Source: Thiotrichaceae bacterium (GTDB taxonomy: Bacteria > Pseudomonadota > Gammaproteobacteria > Thiotrichales > Thiotrichaceae). From it: a stretch of DNA of 25,322 nt. Made by a program: the position numbers and the translations under genes. The stretch spans positions 1 to 25,322 of the forward strand of contig JALVEA010000326.1 of the NCBI GenBank assembly GCA_027008665.1. Direction: 5' to 3'. The notes beneath the pieces were generated by a model that saw only the letters and a program-made list of their open reading frames with translations, did not search any database and was not told the origin of the DNA. Shown here piece by piece: positions 8,668 to 16,773 of this stretch; positions within the stretch are counted from its first letter, which is position 1, and every line of letters begins with the position of its first letter.

Positions 8668-9234
8668 ATGGCAAATTATAATACCAGTGAGTTTCGTAGT
8701 GGTCTCAAATTTATCTTAGATGGTGACCCTTATACTATTGTTGAAAATGATATTGTAAAACCCGGTAAGGGGCAGGCATTTAATCGCGTGAAAATTCGAA
8801 ACCTAAAAACGGGGCGAGTGATTGATAAAACATGGAAATCAGGTGAATCAGTTGAAGCGGCGGATGTAATGGAAGTTGAGATGGAATATCTCTATACCGA
8901 CGGTGAGTTCTGGCATTTTATGGAGCCTACAACCTATGAACAGCACGCCGCCGATAGTAATGCCGTCGCCGATGTTCTTAAATGGTTAAAAGGACAAGAA
9001 GTGTATCAAGTGACGCTCTGGAATGGGACACCTTTGAGTATTGTACCGCCTAATTTTATTGAATTAAAAATTACTGAATGTGATCCTGGAGTACAAGGGA
9101 ATACAGCACAAGGGGCAACAAAACCTGCGGTAGTCGAAACAGGGGCTGCGATTAAAGTGCCTTTATTTGTAGAAGAAGGGGAAATGGTAAAAATTGATAC
9201 TCGTTCAGGGGAGTATTTATCGCGTGCTAAATAG
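8668..9234 (+). CDS. efp: Translation elongation factor P
   Basis: EF-P enters the ribosomal E site and rescues stalling at polyproline. The 188 residues give the standard three-domain protein. The tip loop of domain I is KPGKGQAF with Lys34 as the modification site, the form used by EpmA/EpmB. The C-terminal signature region ends IDTRSGEYLSRAK. A strong GGAGG lies 10 bases before the ATG. The modifying enzymes flank it on both sides (epmB divergent, epmA downstream), so the modified lysine is expected to be beta-lysyl-Lys34; whether it is then hydroxylated by EpmC cannot be seen here. Confidence 0.98.
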   Translation: MANYNTSEFRSGLKFILDGDPYTIVENDIVKPGKGQAFNRVKIRNLKTGRVIDKTWKSGESVEAADVMEVEMEYLYTDGEFWHFMEPTTYEQHAADSNAVADVLKWLKGQEVYQVTLWNGTPLSIVPPNFIELKITECDPGVQGNTAQGATKPAVVETGAAIKVPLFVEEGEMVKIDTRSGEYLSRAK

Positions 9235-9270
9235 AGTTTTAGTAGTGAAAAAAATAATAGAAATGTTTTG

Positions 9271-10236
9271 ATGAATAACTGGAAACCAAGCGCAAGCCTA
9301 GCCATGCTCAAGCGACGCGCTCAACTGTTGGCAAATATTCGTCGCTTCTTTATGCAACGAAATGTATTAGAAGTGGAAACCCCTGCCTTATCGCAAGCGG
9401 CAAATAGTGATCCTTATATTGAGTCTTTTGCATTAGATAAAGAAGGACGTTTTTTGCATACCTCACCAGAATATGCAATGAAACGTTTATTGGTAGCGGG
9501 TAGTGGTGATATTTACCAAATTTGTAAGGTTTGGCGCAAAGAAGAAGCGGGGAGCTATCACAATCCTGAATTTACCTTATTGGAATATTACCGAGTAGGA
9601 TTTGATTATCAACGATTAATGCAGGAAGTTGAACTTTTAATCACATTGCTATTAACGCTAAAAAAACCTGCTAAATATTACAGCTATGAGCAACTCTTTA
9701 TTGAATTTTTACAGCTTAATCCCCATAAAACAGATCATTCCTCATTAATTGCTTGTGTGAAAAACAAAATTCCTCGGCTAGAGATGGGGGATGAAGCAAG
9801 TTGGAGCAAACAAGATTTACTGGATGTTTTATTGACACATTATCTTGAACCTTTATTTGATAAGGATTGTTTAACTTTTTTATATGATTATCCTGTGACT
9901 CAGTCAGCTTTAGCAAATATACGGATTACAGCAAAAGAAATAGAGCCTGCGGTAGCCGAACGTTTTGAGGTTTACTATGGGGCTGTTGAGTTAGCTAATG
10001 GTTATCAAGAATTAACAGATGCCAATAAAAATGCACAAGTTATAGCAAAAGAATTAGAACAAAGAAAACAGCAACAACAACGCGTATTACCTAAAGATCA
10101 GTACTTTTTAGAGGCAATGGAAAGAGGTATGCCAAAAACTTCAGGTGTTGCTATCGGTATAGATCGACTTTTAATGTGTGTTGCGAGGAAGAACAAGATA
10201 GAACAAGTAATTAGTTTTGCTTGGGATAGGGCGTAG
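9271..10236 (+). CDS. epmA: EF-P--(R)-beta-lysine ligase EpmA (GenX/PoxA)
   Basis: A class II lysyl-tRNA-synthetase paralogue lacking the anticodon-binding domain, which ligates (R)-beta-lysine to Lys34 of EF-P. The 321 residues carry class II motif 2 in VWRKEEAGSYHNPEFT (about 88-102) and motif 3 in SGVAIGIDRLLM (about 290-301). An Ala stands in motif 3 where true LysRS has Gly, the substitution linked to beta-lysine use in E. coli EpmA. I use ATG 9271; an in-frame TTG lies just before it at 9268. No strong Shine-Dalgarno is visible, so coupling to efp 36 bases upstream is likely. Its stop codon is inside the stem of a terminator. Confidence 0.95.
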   Translation: MNNWKPSASLAMLKRRAQLLANIRRFFMQRNVLEVETPALSQAANSDPYIESFALDKEGRFLHTSPEYAMKRLLVAGSGDIYQICKVWRKEEAGSYHNPEFTLLEYYRVGFDYQRLMQEVELLITLLLTLKKPAKYYSYEQLFIEFLQLNPHKTDHSSLIACVKNKIPRLEMGDEASWSKQDLLDVLLTHYLEPLFDKDCLTFLYDYPVTQSALANIRITAKEIEPAVAERFEVYYGAVELANGYQELTDANKNAQVIAKELEQRKQQQQRVLPKDQYFLEAMERGMPKTSGVAIGIDRLLMCVARKNKIEQVISFAWDRA

Positions 10237-10255
10237 TATACTATGCCCTTTTTTT
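10228..10255 (+). terminator. Rho-independent terminator of efp-epmA
   Basis: AGGGCGTAG (10228-10236), loop TATA, then CTATGCCCT (10241-10249) pair over 9 bp with one G-T wobble, and the T-run reaches 10255. The epmA TAG stop codon forms the inner end of the left arm, so the last codons are part of the hairpin. Confidence 0.85.
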
Positions 10256-10304
10256 AAAGGCTGAATTATAGATTCAGATAAAATTTATATAATTGGAGTA
10301 AATT

Positions 10305-10640
10305 GTGAATTTTTTCATTTCAGATGCAATGGCAGAAAGTGAACAGGTAGCAAACGGTAGCGGAGATCCTTTGCAGTTGATCATAATGATTGGTATTTTC
10401 TTTGCCATTATGTATTTTATGATTATTCGCCCTCAATCAAAAAAAGCAAAAGAGCATCAAGAATTATTAGATAGTTTAAGAAAAGGCGATGAAATTGCGA
10501 CTGCCAGTGGCATCTTAGGCAAAATACAAAAAATCGATGATAATTTTATTCAACTTAAGATAGCAAGCGATACCGTTATCACCGTTCAGCGCCATGCAGT
10601 TGGATCCGTTATGCCCAAAGGCACATTGAAAAACCTTTAA
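10305..10640 (+). CDS. yajC: YajC, Sec translocon accessory subunit
   Basis: YajC is the small single-TM protein that associates with SecDF and the SecYEG translocon. The 111 residues have one TM helix (about 23-42) ending in the family phrase YFMIIRPQSKKAKEHQ, then a cytoplasmic domain with GDEIATASGILGKI and HAVGSVMPKG. The start is GTG at 10305 with GGAG 6-9 bases upstream. secD follows after 29 bases. The queA-tgt pair that often precedes yajC is missing; the EF-P genes and a terminator stand there instead. Confidence 0.95.
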   Translation: MNFFISDAMAESEQVANGSGDPLQLIIMIGIFFAIMYFMIIRPQSKKAKEHQELLDSLRKGDEIATASGILGKIQKIDDNFIQLKIASDTVITVQRHAVGSVMPKGTLKNL

Positions 10641-10669
10641 AAACAACAAATAAAAACAGGATAATATCA

Positions 10670-12550
10670 ATGAATCGATATCCTTTATGGAAGTATTTGC
10701 TGATCATCGCCATTACGGTGCTAGGTTTGCTATATGCTTTACCCAATCTTTACCCTTCCGATCCTTCATTACAGATAACAATGGAAGATCGCTATAATTT
10801 TAATGGTAAGGAGTTGAAAAATATCCAAGTTGCTTTAACAAAGGCTAAAATAGCAGTAAAAAGGATTGATTCAGCGGACAATAAACTGATGGTACGTTTT
10901 AATAATACCGATGATCAGTTTGCTTCTGTTGATCCGATTAAGGATGCATTAGGTAAAAATTATATAACAGCCTTAACACTTGCACCGACCACGCCTAGCT
11001 GGCTTAAATCATTCAATGCAAAACCTATGTACCTTGGTCTTGACTTACGGGGAGGGGTTCACTTTTTAATGGAAGTTGATATGAAAACGGCCATTAATAA
11101 GTCATTGGATCGTTATCGCATTGAGCTAGGAAGTTTTTTACGAGATAAAAATCTGCGTTATCTTGGAGTGCTTCGTGAAGCAGATATCTTGACGATTAAG
11201 TTTGAAAATGAAGAGCTACGTGCTAAGGCATTAAAGGCATTGAAGCGAGAATATAATATTGCAAGCTCCCTACTAGAGTTTAAAGAGATCCCTGCCAAAA
11301 AAGGGGTCGCCTTAGAAGTGACATTGACCGAAGTTAATATTAATAATACCAAGCGTTTTGCATTACAACAAAATATTACCACCTTGCGTAATCGTGTCAA
11401 TGAGCTAGGGGTGAGTGAACCAATTATTCAACAACAAGGGCTCGAGCGTATTGTGGTTGAGTTACCGGGGGTTCAAGACCCTGCACAAGCAAAGAAAATA
11501 TTAGGTGCAACGGCAACTTTGGAATTTCGTATGGTGGATGAGGAAAATGATCCTTATCTAGCCCAATCATCTCGACGTACTCCTGTTGGTGATAAATTAT
11601 TTATGGAGCGCAATGGCAACCCTATTTTATTAAAAAGAAAGGTGATGTTGACGGGTGATTATATTACGGGGGCTGATCCTGGTTTTGATAGAGATCAGCG
11701 TCCCTCTGTCACTATTACCTTGGATGGTAAAGGGGCTAATATTTTTGCTAGAGAAACGGGTAAAAATGTACAAAAACTGATGGCTGTTGTCTTTATTGAG
11801 CAAAAGAAAAAAAGCAAAAAACTTCCCGATGGAACAATAATAAATAAAACAATTAAAACCCAAGAAGTGATTAATGTTGCACGTATTCAGGAGCGTCTAA
11901 GCAAGCGTTTTCAGATTACAGGCTTAGATTCAACCAAAGAATCCAATAAATTAGCAATATTATTACGTGCAGGTGCGCTGGCAGCTCCCGTTTATATTGT
12001 TGAAGAACGAACCATAGGTCCTAGTTTAGGTGCTGATAATGTGGTCGATGGCAGAAATGCGGTGATTATTGGTTTTATATTTGTCCTGATTTTCATGGCT
12101 ATTTACTATCGTGTGTTTGGATTAGTTGCCAATATGGCATTAACACTTAATCTGGTTTTGATTGTTGCTGTTTTGTCAATGCTTCAAGCAACACTAACAT
12201 TACCTGGTATTGCAGGTATCGTACTGACAGTAGGAATGGCAGTGGATGCCAATGTGTTAATTTATGAACGTATAAAGGAAGAGCTACGCAATGGAGTGAC
12301 ACCACAAATTGCGATTCAGGCAGGTTATGATAAAGCATTTTCCACCATTGCCGATGCAAATATTACCACTTTAATTGCCGCTATTGTTCTCTATGGTATG
12401 GGAACAGGACCTATAAAAGGGTTTGCAATTACTTTGATGATTGGCATCGCTTCATCCATGTTTACAGCCATTATGGGAACGCGCGCAGTGATTAATTTAA
12501 TTTACGGTAATAAACGTATTAAAAAACTACAGATTGGGGGTGGATTATGA
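10670..12550 (+). CDS. secD: Protein translocase subunit SecD
   Basis: SecD works with SecF as a proton-motive-force-driven RND-like pump that pulls preproteins through SecYEG on the periplasmic side. The 626 residues show a first TM helix (about 8-25), the signature LGLDLRGGVHFLMEVDM, a large periplasmic region including a P1 head (about 230-440), then five C-terminal TM helices. The last part keeps TIGPSLGADNV, AGIVLTVGMAVDANVLIYERIKEEL (read in two parts) and DANITTLIAAIVLYGMGTGP. Length is typical for gammaproteobacteria. Its last codons overlap the secF start by ATGA. Confidence 0.97.
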   Translation: MNRYPLWKYLLIIAITVLGLLYALPNLYPSDPSLQITMEDRYNFNGKELKNIQVALTKAKIAVKRIDSADNKLMVRFNNTDDQFASVDPIKDALGKNYITALTLAPTTPSWLKSFNAKPMYLGLDLRGGVHFLMEVDMKTAINKSLDRYRIELGSFLRDKNLRYLGVLREADILTIKFENEELRAKALKALKREYNIASSLLEFKEIPAKKGVALEVTLTEVNINNTKRFALQQNITTLRNRVNELGVSEPIIQQQGLERIVVELPGVQDPAQAKKILGATATLEFRMVDEENDPYLAQSSRRTPVGDKLFMERNGNPILLKRKVMLTGDYITGADPGFDRDQRPSVTITLDGKGANIFARETGKNVQKLMAVVFIEQKKKSKKLPDGTIINKTIKTQEVINVARIQERLSKRFQITGLDSTKESNKLAILLRAGALAAPVYIVEERTIGPSLGADNVVDGRNAVIIGFIFVLIFMAIYYRVFGLVANMALTLNLVLIVAVLSMLQATLTLPGIAGIVLTVGMAVDANVLIYERIKEELRNGVTPQIAIQAGYDKAFSTIADANITTLIAAIVLYGMGTGPIKGFAITLMIGIASSMFTAIMGTRAVINLIYGNKRIKKLQIGGGL

Positions 12551-13491
12551 GTATCCGAACAAATAAGCAAGCAAGACAGTATAATTTTATGAGTGATCGT
12601 CGTGTTGCGATGATCTTCTCTGTTGCTCTTATTTTGATTTCAATTACTTCATTGGCTATTCGAGGATTGAATTTAGGGATTGATTTTACAGGGGGGGCAG
12701 TAATAGAAGTTGCTTACCCTAGCACTGCAAATGTGGATCAAATCCGCATTACTTTGGAAAAAGCAGGTTACGATGCCTCGGTGCAATCCTTTGGTTCTGA
12801 TAAAGATATTTTAATTCGCCTTGCGCCAGATAATGAGAGTCATAATAAGGATAATATTAGCCAAAAAATATTGAAGGTATTGGGGCAACATACTGCTGGG
12901 GTAGAGATGCGCCGAGTTGAGTTTATAGGACCGCAAATTGGTGATGAACTAAGAGACCAAGGTGGCATTGCGATGTTATTAGCACTAGCGGGCATTCTTA
13001 TTTACGTTACCTTACGCTTTGAATTCCGTTTTTCAGTAGGGTCAGTTATGGCGCTCATGCATGATATTATTATCACCTTGGGATTCTTTTCAGTTCTCGG
13101 AGTCGAATTCGATTTAACTATTCTGGCAGCGATATTAGCGATTATAGGCTATTCCCTGAATGATACTATTGTGGTCTTTGATCGTGTACGTGAAAATTTC
13201 TTGAAAATACGCAAGGCAAGTACAGAAGAATCAGTTAATATTTCCATTAATCAAACCTTATCAAGAACCATTGTCACCTCATTAACGACCTTATTGGTAT
13301 TGGTCGCATTATTCCTCTTTGGAGGTGAGATTATTCATGGGTTTGCTTTGGCTATGATTGTGGGTGTGATTATTGGTACTTATTCCTCTATTTATGTGGC
13401 GAGTAGTTCTCTTTTGATGATGGGCGTTACTCGTGAAGCATTATTACCCCCAGCACCTGATGAATCCGAAGGAATTGAGCAAATGCCATAG
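12547..13491 (+). CDS. secF: Protein translocase subunit SecF
   Basis: Partner of SecD in the same pump. The 314 residues have the N-terminal TM helix, GIDFTGGAVIEV, a small periplasmic domain with VEFIGPQIGDELRDQG, and a C-terminal five-helix bundle with GYSLNDTIVVFDRVRENF and SRTIVTSLTTLLVLVALF. The start codon overlaps the secD stop (ATGA at 12547-12550), so translation is coupled. A long hairpin lies about 70 bases downstream. Confidence 0.97.
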   Translation: MSIRTNKQARQYNFMSDRRVAMIFSVALILISITSLAIRGLNLGIDFTGGAVIEVAYPSTANVDQIRITLEKAGYDASVQSFGSDKDILIRLAPDNESHNKDNISQKILKVLGQHTAGVEMRRVEFIGPQIGDELRDQGGIAMLLALAGILIYVTLRFEFRFSVGSVMALMHDIIITLGFFSVLGVEFDLTILAAILAIIGYSLNDTIVVFDRVRENFLKIRKASTEESVNISINQTLSRTIVTSLTTLLVLVALFLFGGEIIHGFALAMIVGVIIGTYSSIYVASSSLLMMGVTREALLPPAPDESEGIEQMP

Positions 13492-13560
13492 AAATATTTT
13501 CTTAGTTTGAACTGGATTAGCTATGTTTTGGGCTATCAATTTAAAGTGGGGTAGTTAATT

Positions 13561-13626
13561 GCAACAACCTTTTGAGAGGCTAATAAGGTGTATTTCCCTA
13601 GCTTCTCAGGTTGTTTGCTATATTTT
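13561..13626 (+). terminator. Long imperfect hairpin after secF, probable terminator
   Basis: GCAACAACCT (13561-13570) pairs with AGGTTGTTTGC (13608-13618, one bulged T). GAGAGGCTA (13574-13582) pairs with TAGCTTCTC (13599-13607, one G-T). A further short GG/CC pair follows and the loop is about 7-10 bases. The tail is TATATTTT rather than a pure T-run. The position suits the end of yajC-secD-secF; it could instead be a structured RNA. Confidence 0.5.
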
Positions 13627-13788
13627 ACATAGAAAATAATATGTAGTAAAAATAATACGTTTGTATCATTCATATTATTTTTTTGTGTTTTTTACAACAA
13701 AATTTCATTTTTGCACAGCATTTGTACTATACTCCTCCCATAACCTTTTTTTAATTACATTAAACACTCAAGGACAGAGAGTATCGAA

Positions 13789-14613
13789 ATGACGATTAAA
13801 TTTCTTAACAATACTTCTATTAATACTAAAAAATCTTGTTTGCTGTCTGTTGCTTTTTTGAGCGGTCTCTTCTTTGTGGGGACAGCAATGGCGGCAGACC
13901 AATCTACTTCTATACAAGACATTACTGGAGGAAAAGCAGTAGCTCCAAAAGCTGTTCCTGACACTATTCAGAGTATTACATCAACACCAACAGCAGAATG
14001 CCCATTAAACAGTGGAGGTCCATCATTACTTGGCACGACATGGCGTTTAGAATCTATTTATGGTAACAAAGTACCGCAAGCGCTTGAAATCAATATGCGT
14101 GTTAGCACCCATGCTTTAACTGGAAATGGTGGTTGTAATAAATATTCAGCTAATTTCAAACAAGTTGGATATACAGGTTTTAGTGTTAAATCAATTACTA
14201 GAACAAAGAAAGCATGTAAAGTACTTATCCCTTATAAAGCAGCAAAATCAATTAATGTCGGAAGCTGGGAAGGAAGTTATCTTCGAACATTGAAACGTAT
14301 GGGGAGTGTGCGACAAATTACAAAGACTCGATTACACTTTTTCAACCGTAATGGTGAGGTTGGTATGAAATTTCGCAAAATTAAAGATGAAAATAAGCAA
14401 GCAGCAGAAGCGGCTAAAAGAGCCGCCGCAGAAGCTACTGCTAAAAAAATAGCATTACAACAAAAAACACAACAAGCAACAATCAAAAAAGCAACGCCAG
14501 TTCAAAATCCAGTATCTAGTGATAAAAAATCTGGCGAACAAGCTGTTGTTAGAAAAATAAAAACATCAGATGATGATTTAATAGCAAAATTTTTTAAAAC
14601 ACTTGAGTTTTAA
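13789..14613 (+). CDS. Secreted META-domain protein with C-terminal Ala/Lys-rich tail
   Basis: The 274 residues start with a Sec signal peptide (1-35, cleavage near GTAMA/AD). A short Thr/Ser/Pro linker (36-79), one META domain (DUF306, HslJ-like; about 80-197), an Ala/Lys/Gln coil (200-230) and an open tail follow. META hallmarks are LLGTTWRLESIYG, NGGCNKYS (Cys116) and RTKKAC (Cys143), the cysteine pair probably forming a disulfide; Cys71 precedes the domain. The linker holds the pattern ITG (45-47), PD (57-58), SIT (62-64) that recurs in two neighbouring proteins. META proteins are tied to envelope stress or antibiotic tolerance in some species, but no activity is established here. AAGGA lies 14-18 bases before the ATG. 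Confidence 0.75.
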   Translation: MTIKFLNNTSINTKKSCLLSVAFLSGLFFVGTAMAADQSTSIQDITGGKAVAPKAVPDTIQSITSTPTAECPLNSGGPSLLGTTWRLESIYGNKVPQALEINMRVSTHALTGNGGCNKYSANFKQVGYTGFSVKSITRTKKACKVLIPYKAAKSINVGSWEGSYLRTLKRMGSVRQITKTRLHFFNRNGEVGMKFRKIKDENKQAAEAAKRAAAEATAKKIALQQKTQQATIKKATPVQNPVSSDKKSGEQAVVRKIKTSDDDLIAKFFKTLEF

Positions 14614-14632
14614 GGAGTATTGATACTTCATT

Positions 14633-14658
14633 CTTTATCAAAAAATATATTGATAAAG
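14633..14658. repeat. 9-bp hairpin downstream of the META gene
   Basis: CTTTATCAA (14633-14641) and TTGATAAAG (14650-14658) are perfect inverted arms around an 8-base A/T loop. No T-run follows, so termination is doubtful. A second pair of similar words, TTATCAG (14732-14738) and CTGATAA (14760-14766), lies between this hairpin and the next gene. Confidence 0.5.
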
Positions 14659-14773
14659 GATCTTTGCTTGAAGTGAATAGCTGTGGTTTAAAAGCTTGCT
14701 GTTTGTTGTGTTAATACTACGAAATATGATCTTATCAGTCGCTATACTCATACACCAAGCTGATAAAATTTAT

Positions 14774-14789
14774 AAGGACAGGTAGGATT
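14774..14789 (+). repeat. Partial copy of the locus repeat upstream of the BON gene
   Basis: AAGGACAGGTAGGATT differs at one position from AAGGACAAGTAGGATT at 15789-15804. It sits 35 bases before the start of the BON/OmpA-like gene, in the same orientation relative to the downstream gene as the other copies. Confidence 0.5.
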
Positions 14790-14824
14790 TCTTAGGGATA
14801 TTCTACGAGATATGGAGAATCGTG

Positions 14825-15607
14825 ATGTCCGCTACACGTATTGATGTCGATGGTATAGGTCTAATAATATTTCTTCTGTTCTCTTCTTTTCTCGTATTAC
14901 TTGCCTCTTCATTTTATATTTTACATGCTGATATTGAGCTTCAACTTATTAGTGATGTCAGGGATCGCCTAGCAGAAGAGCAACTTCAATTAAATGTTGA
15001 TTTTAATGGAAGAGATGGGATTATTGGAGGTAGTGTTGGCAGTGAGAGAGAAAGAAAAGAAGCAATAGCCATTGCAGAAAGTGTAGAAGGTGTACGCACA
15101 ATTAAAGATGAACTTACTATTGTTACTATGCCCACAGGTATTAACACTACTGACAATATTCCCTCAGAATTACCTAGTATTACTGGAGATATAGAAGTTA
15201 ATGAACCAATCGTAGAGTCACCAGATAATATAACCTCAATAACTCCTATTGTTCCTATCTCTTCTGATGCCGTTACTGAAGAAAAAGAGAACTCTTCTAA
15301 AAATCTCACTGAAATTACACAAAAACCTATCATTGAAGAGCTTTTAATTGCTTTTCAAGTTGATATGACTGAATTATCTTTAGAGCAGAAATCATCTTTG
15401 ACTCTATTTGCTAAAAAATTGATAAATGATCCTTTATTATTTGTCGAAATTTTATCTTCTCACTCAAAATCTAAGACTGCAATTAAGCGCGCTAATTTGA
15501 TTAAGAATTTACTTGAAAAGCAGGGAGTTAAAGAGGGTCATTTTGAAATTGTTTGGGATAGCTCAAGAGATAAAAATTCGGTACAATTAAGGCTATTTAA
15601 AAAATAA
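14825..15607 (+). CDS. Membrane-anchored BON-like plus degenerate OmpA-like protein
   Basis: The 260 residues begin with one TM helix (about 10-33). A BON-like segment follows (about 36-100: DVRDRLAEEQLQLNVDF, then GGSVGSERERKEAIAIAESV and VRTIKDELTIV). An acidic Thr/Ser/Pro linker (101-165) leads to a C-terminal alpha/beta part (167-260) that reads like a decayed OmpA/Pal-type domain: AFQVDMTELSLEQKSSL, FVEILSSHS, RANLIKNLLEKQGV. TM-BON-OmpA order recalls mycobacterial ArfA/OmpATb, but similarity is by pattern only. The canonical peptidoglycan-binding Asp and Arg are not clearly preserved. The linker carries ITG...PD...SIT. ATG 14825 is preferred over GTG 14822 because GGAGA lies 6 bases upstream. 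Confidence 0.6.
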   Translation: MSATRIDVDGIGLIIFLLFSSFLVLLASSFYILHADIELQLISDVRDRLAEEQLQLNVDFNGRDGIIGGSVGSERERKEAIAIAESVEGVRTIKDELTIVTMPTGINTTDNIPSELPSITGDIEVNEPIVESPDNITSITPIVPISSDAVTEEKENSSKNLTEITQKPIIEELLIAFQVDMTELSLEQKSSLTLFAKKLINDPLLFVEILSSHSKSKTAIKRANLIKNLLEKQGVKEGHFEIVWDSSRDKNSVQLRLFKK

Positions 15608-15680
15608 TATATTGAAATAAGAAAGGCACTCAGAACAAAGAGCATAATTTTGATTAATTACGCCCCACATTTTGTTTTGA

Positions 15681-15832
15681 ATATTTCAGGAACTTTCAAA
15701 TAATGATTCTACACTATACATTGTGCTGATTTTTTATTGATGATTGAAATATTTCAAGAGGGCTCATAGTCCTTCTACACAGACATAAAAGGACAAGTAG
15801 GATTACTAGAATCATTGCTTTGAACTTCCTTC
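15681..15832. repeat. Inverted-repeat element (MITE-like or structured RNA)
   Basis: The left end (15688-15711) and the reverse complement of the right end (15807-15830) are related over 24 positions, about 19 identical, sharing AATGATTCTA at the inner edge and AGGAA at the outer edge. Near the centre is a perfect 14-bp palindrome, TTGAAATATTTCAA (15744-15757). The right arm plus its inner flank (15794-15831) matches 18055-18018 on the other strand at 32 of 38 positions. It codes for nothing visible. No clear target-site duplication was found, so a MITE is only one reading. Confidence 0.55.
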
Positions 15833-15910
15833 TAAAATATTTATCAAACCTTATGATATTGAAATATAAGTAATCTTAGCAATTTTTCTCATAAACTATA
15901 AAGTATATAA

Positions 15911-15958
15911 AAAGAATTTATACATATACTGTATTCTTTATGATAAGATGGCTATAAT
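15911..15958 (+). promoter_or_regulatory. Promoter-like site with inverted repeat upstream of the thioredoxin gene
   Basis: A perfect -10-like TATAAT (15953-15958) lies 85 bases before the preferred start. No good -35 is present. Just upstream, AAAGAAT (15911-15917) and ATTCTTT (15933-15939) form a 7-bp inverted repeat over the -35 zone, as an operator or activator site could. AT-richness makes this tentative. Confidence 0.3.
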
Positions 15959-16043
15959 TTGAGTAATAATTAGACTAATAATATTTTATATCATGGATGA
16001 AAATAGACTCAAAGATATTTTATATACACCACGGAGCAATATA

Positions 16044-16535
16044 ATGAAAGGCATCCATTTCAGAACAAAATTATTATCAGCGCTTATTTTAAGCAGTATT
16101 GTTTTTAGTTCACCGCTAGTCGCTAAAAATGAAACTAAAGGAAAACTTGCTAATATTTCAAATCAGATAGGTAAAGGACAATGGACTATTGTTGAAGCAT
16201 GGCACAATAAATGTGGTATATGTATGGGAAGTATGCCTGCAATGGTAAAGTCAATCGGTACATACCCTAATACAAAAGTGATTGGCGTTTCTTTAGATGG
16301 TGACGCAAGAATTGCACAGCGAGTTATCAGAAAATATCATATAAATTTTCCGACAATCATGTCTAATGTCACTGAATTTAATGATTATGTGAAAAAAGTA
16401 GCAAATAAAAAACTAACAGGTGTGCCAACCTATATGATTTTTTCTCCGCAAGGAAAAGTTGTCGCTTATCAATCAGGGAAAATTACACCTGAACAATTGA
16501 GGACTTTCATTGTCAAACTTGCTAAGAAAGGTTAA
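16044..16535 (+). CDS. Periplasmic TlpA/ResA-like thioredoxin-fold protein
   Basis: The 163 residues start with a signal peptide (MKGIHFRTKL..., cleavage near PLVA/KN at 27) and form a thioredoxin fold. The redox motif is KCGIC (Cys57, Cys60) after VEAWHN, and the cis-proline is in TGVPTYMIF. Gly-Ile between the cysteines differs from the CxPC of classical TlpA/ResA, so redox potential is hard to guess. I chose ATG 16044: CGGAG lies about 10 bases upstream and a proper signal peptide follows. An upstream in-frame ATG at 15993 would add 17 polar residues. It could reduce or oxidise the cysteines of neighbouring secreted proteins, but that is inference. Confidence 0.8.
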   Translation: MKGIHFRTKLLSALILSSIVFSSPLVAKNETKGKLANISNQIGKGQWTIVEAWHNKCGICMGSMPAMVKSIGTYPNTKVIGVSLDGDARIAQRVIRKYHINFPTIMSNVTEFNDYVKKVANKKLTGVPTYMIFSPQGKVVAYQSGKITPEQLRTFIVKLAKKG

Positions 16536-16559
16536 TACTTAAAGCAACTCTAAAGAAAT

Positions 16560-16586
16560 AAAGCCACATTTTCATGTGGCTTTTTT
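16560..16586 (+). terminator. Rho-independent terminator of the thioredoxin gene
   Basis: AAAGCCACAT (16560-16569), loop TTTC, then ATGTGGCTTT (16574-16583) give a perfect 10-bp stem running into a T-tract. It starts 25 bases after the stop codon. Confidence 0.92.
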
Positions 16587-16773
16587 ATCTTTTGTTGACC
16601 GAGTTTCGTATGAAAAACACCCTCAAGCTTGTTGGTCGTATTGCCGACGAATAAATTAAGTTTATTATGCGGATGAACTAGAAAATATAATTGACCTATC
16701 TATTTTATTACGTATCATTTATTTTTTGAACTTATACAGACTTAAAGTAGCCAATTCATAGTAACTATTGAGC

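Larger units (their letters stand above)
15608..16043. other. Long non-coding gap with an inverted-repeat element and a promoter-like region
   Basis: These 436 bases hold the inverted-repeat element at 15681-15832 and a promoter-like site at 15911-15958. A weakly supported in-frame ATG at 15993 would extend the thioredoxin gene upstream. I see no other gene on either strand. Confidence 0.6.

Noticed and set aside
9006..9311. 101-codon minus-strand ORF over the efp-epmA junction
   Set aside because: Overlaps the end of a clear efp gene and the epmA start; no start site or family match.
10288..10293. TATAAT just upstream of yajC as a -10 box
   Set aside because: It lies only 11 bases before the GTG, abuts the Shine-Dalgarno and has no -35 at the right distance.
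14650..14664. FNR-like half site TTGAT in the hairpin after the META gene
   Set aside because: The second half does not read ATCAA at the required 4-base spacing; the word is explained better by the hairpin.
14986..15333. 115-codon minus-strand ORF opposite the BON/OmpA-like gene
   Set aside because: Low-complexity Ser/Ile/Val translation produced by the Thr/Ser-rich linker on the other strand; no start signal.
16610..16654. 14-codon ORF in a less AT-rich patch, possibly a transposase remnant
   Set aside because: No ribosome-binding site, too short to match any family, and no inverted repeats or other IS remains near it.
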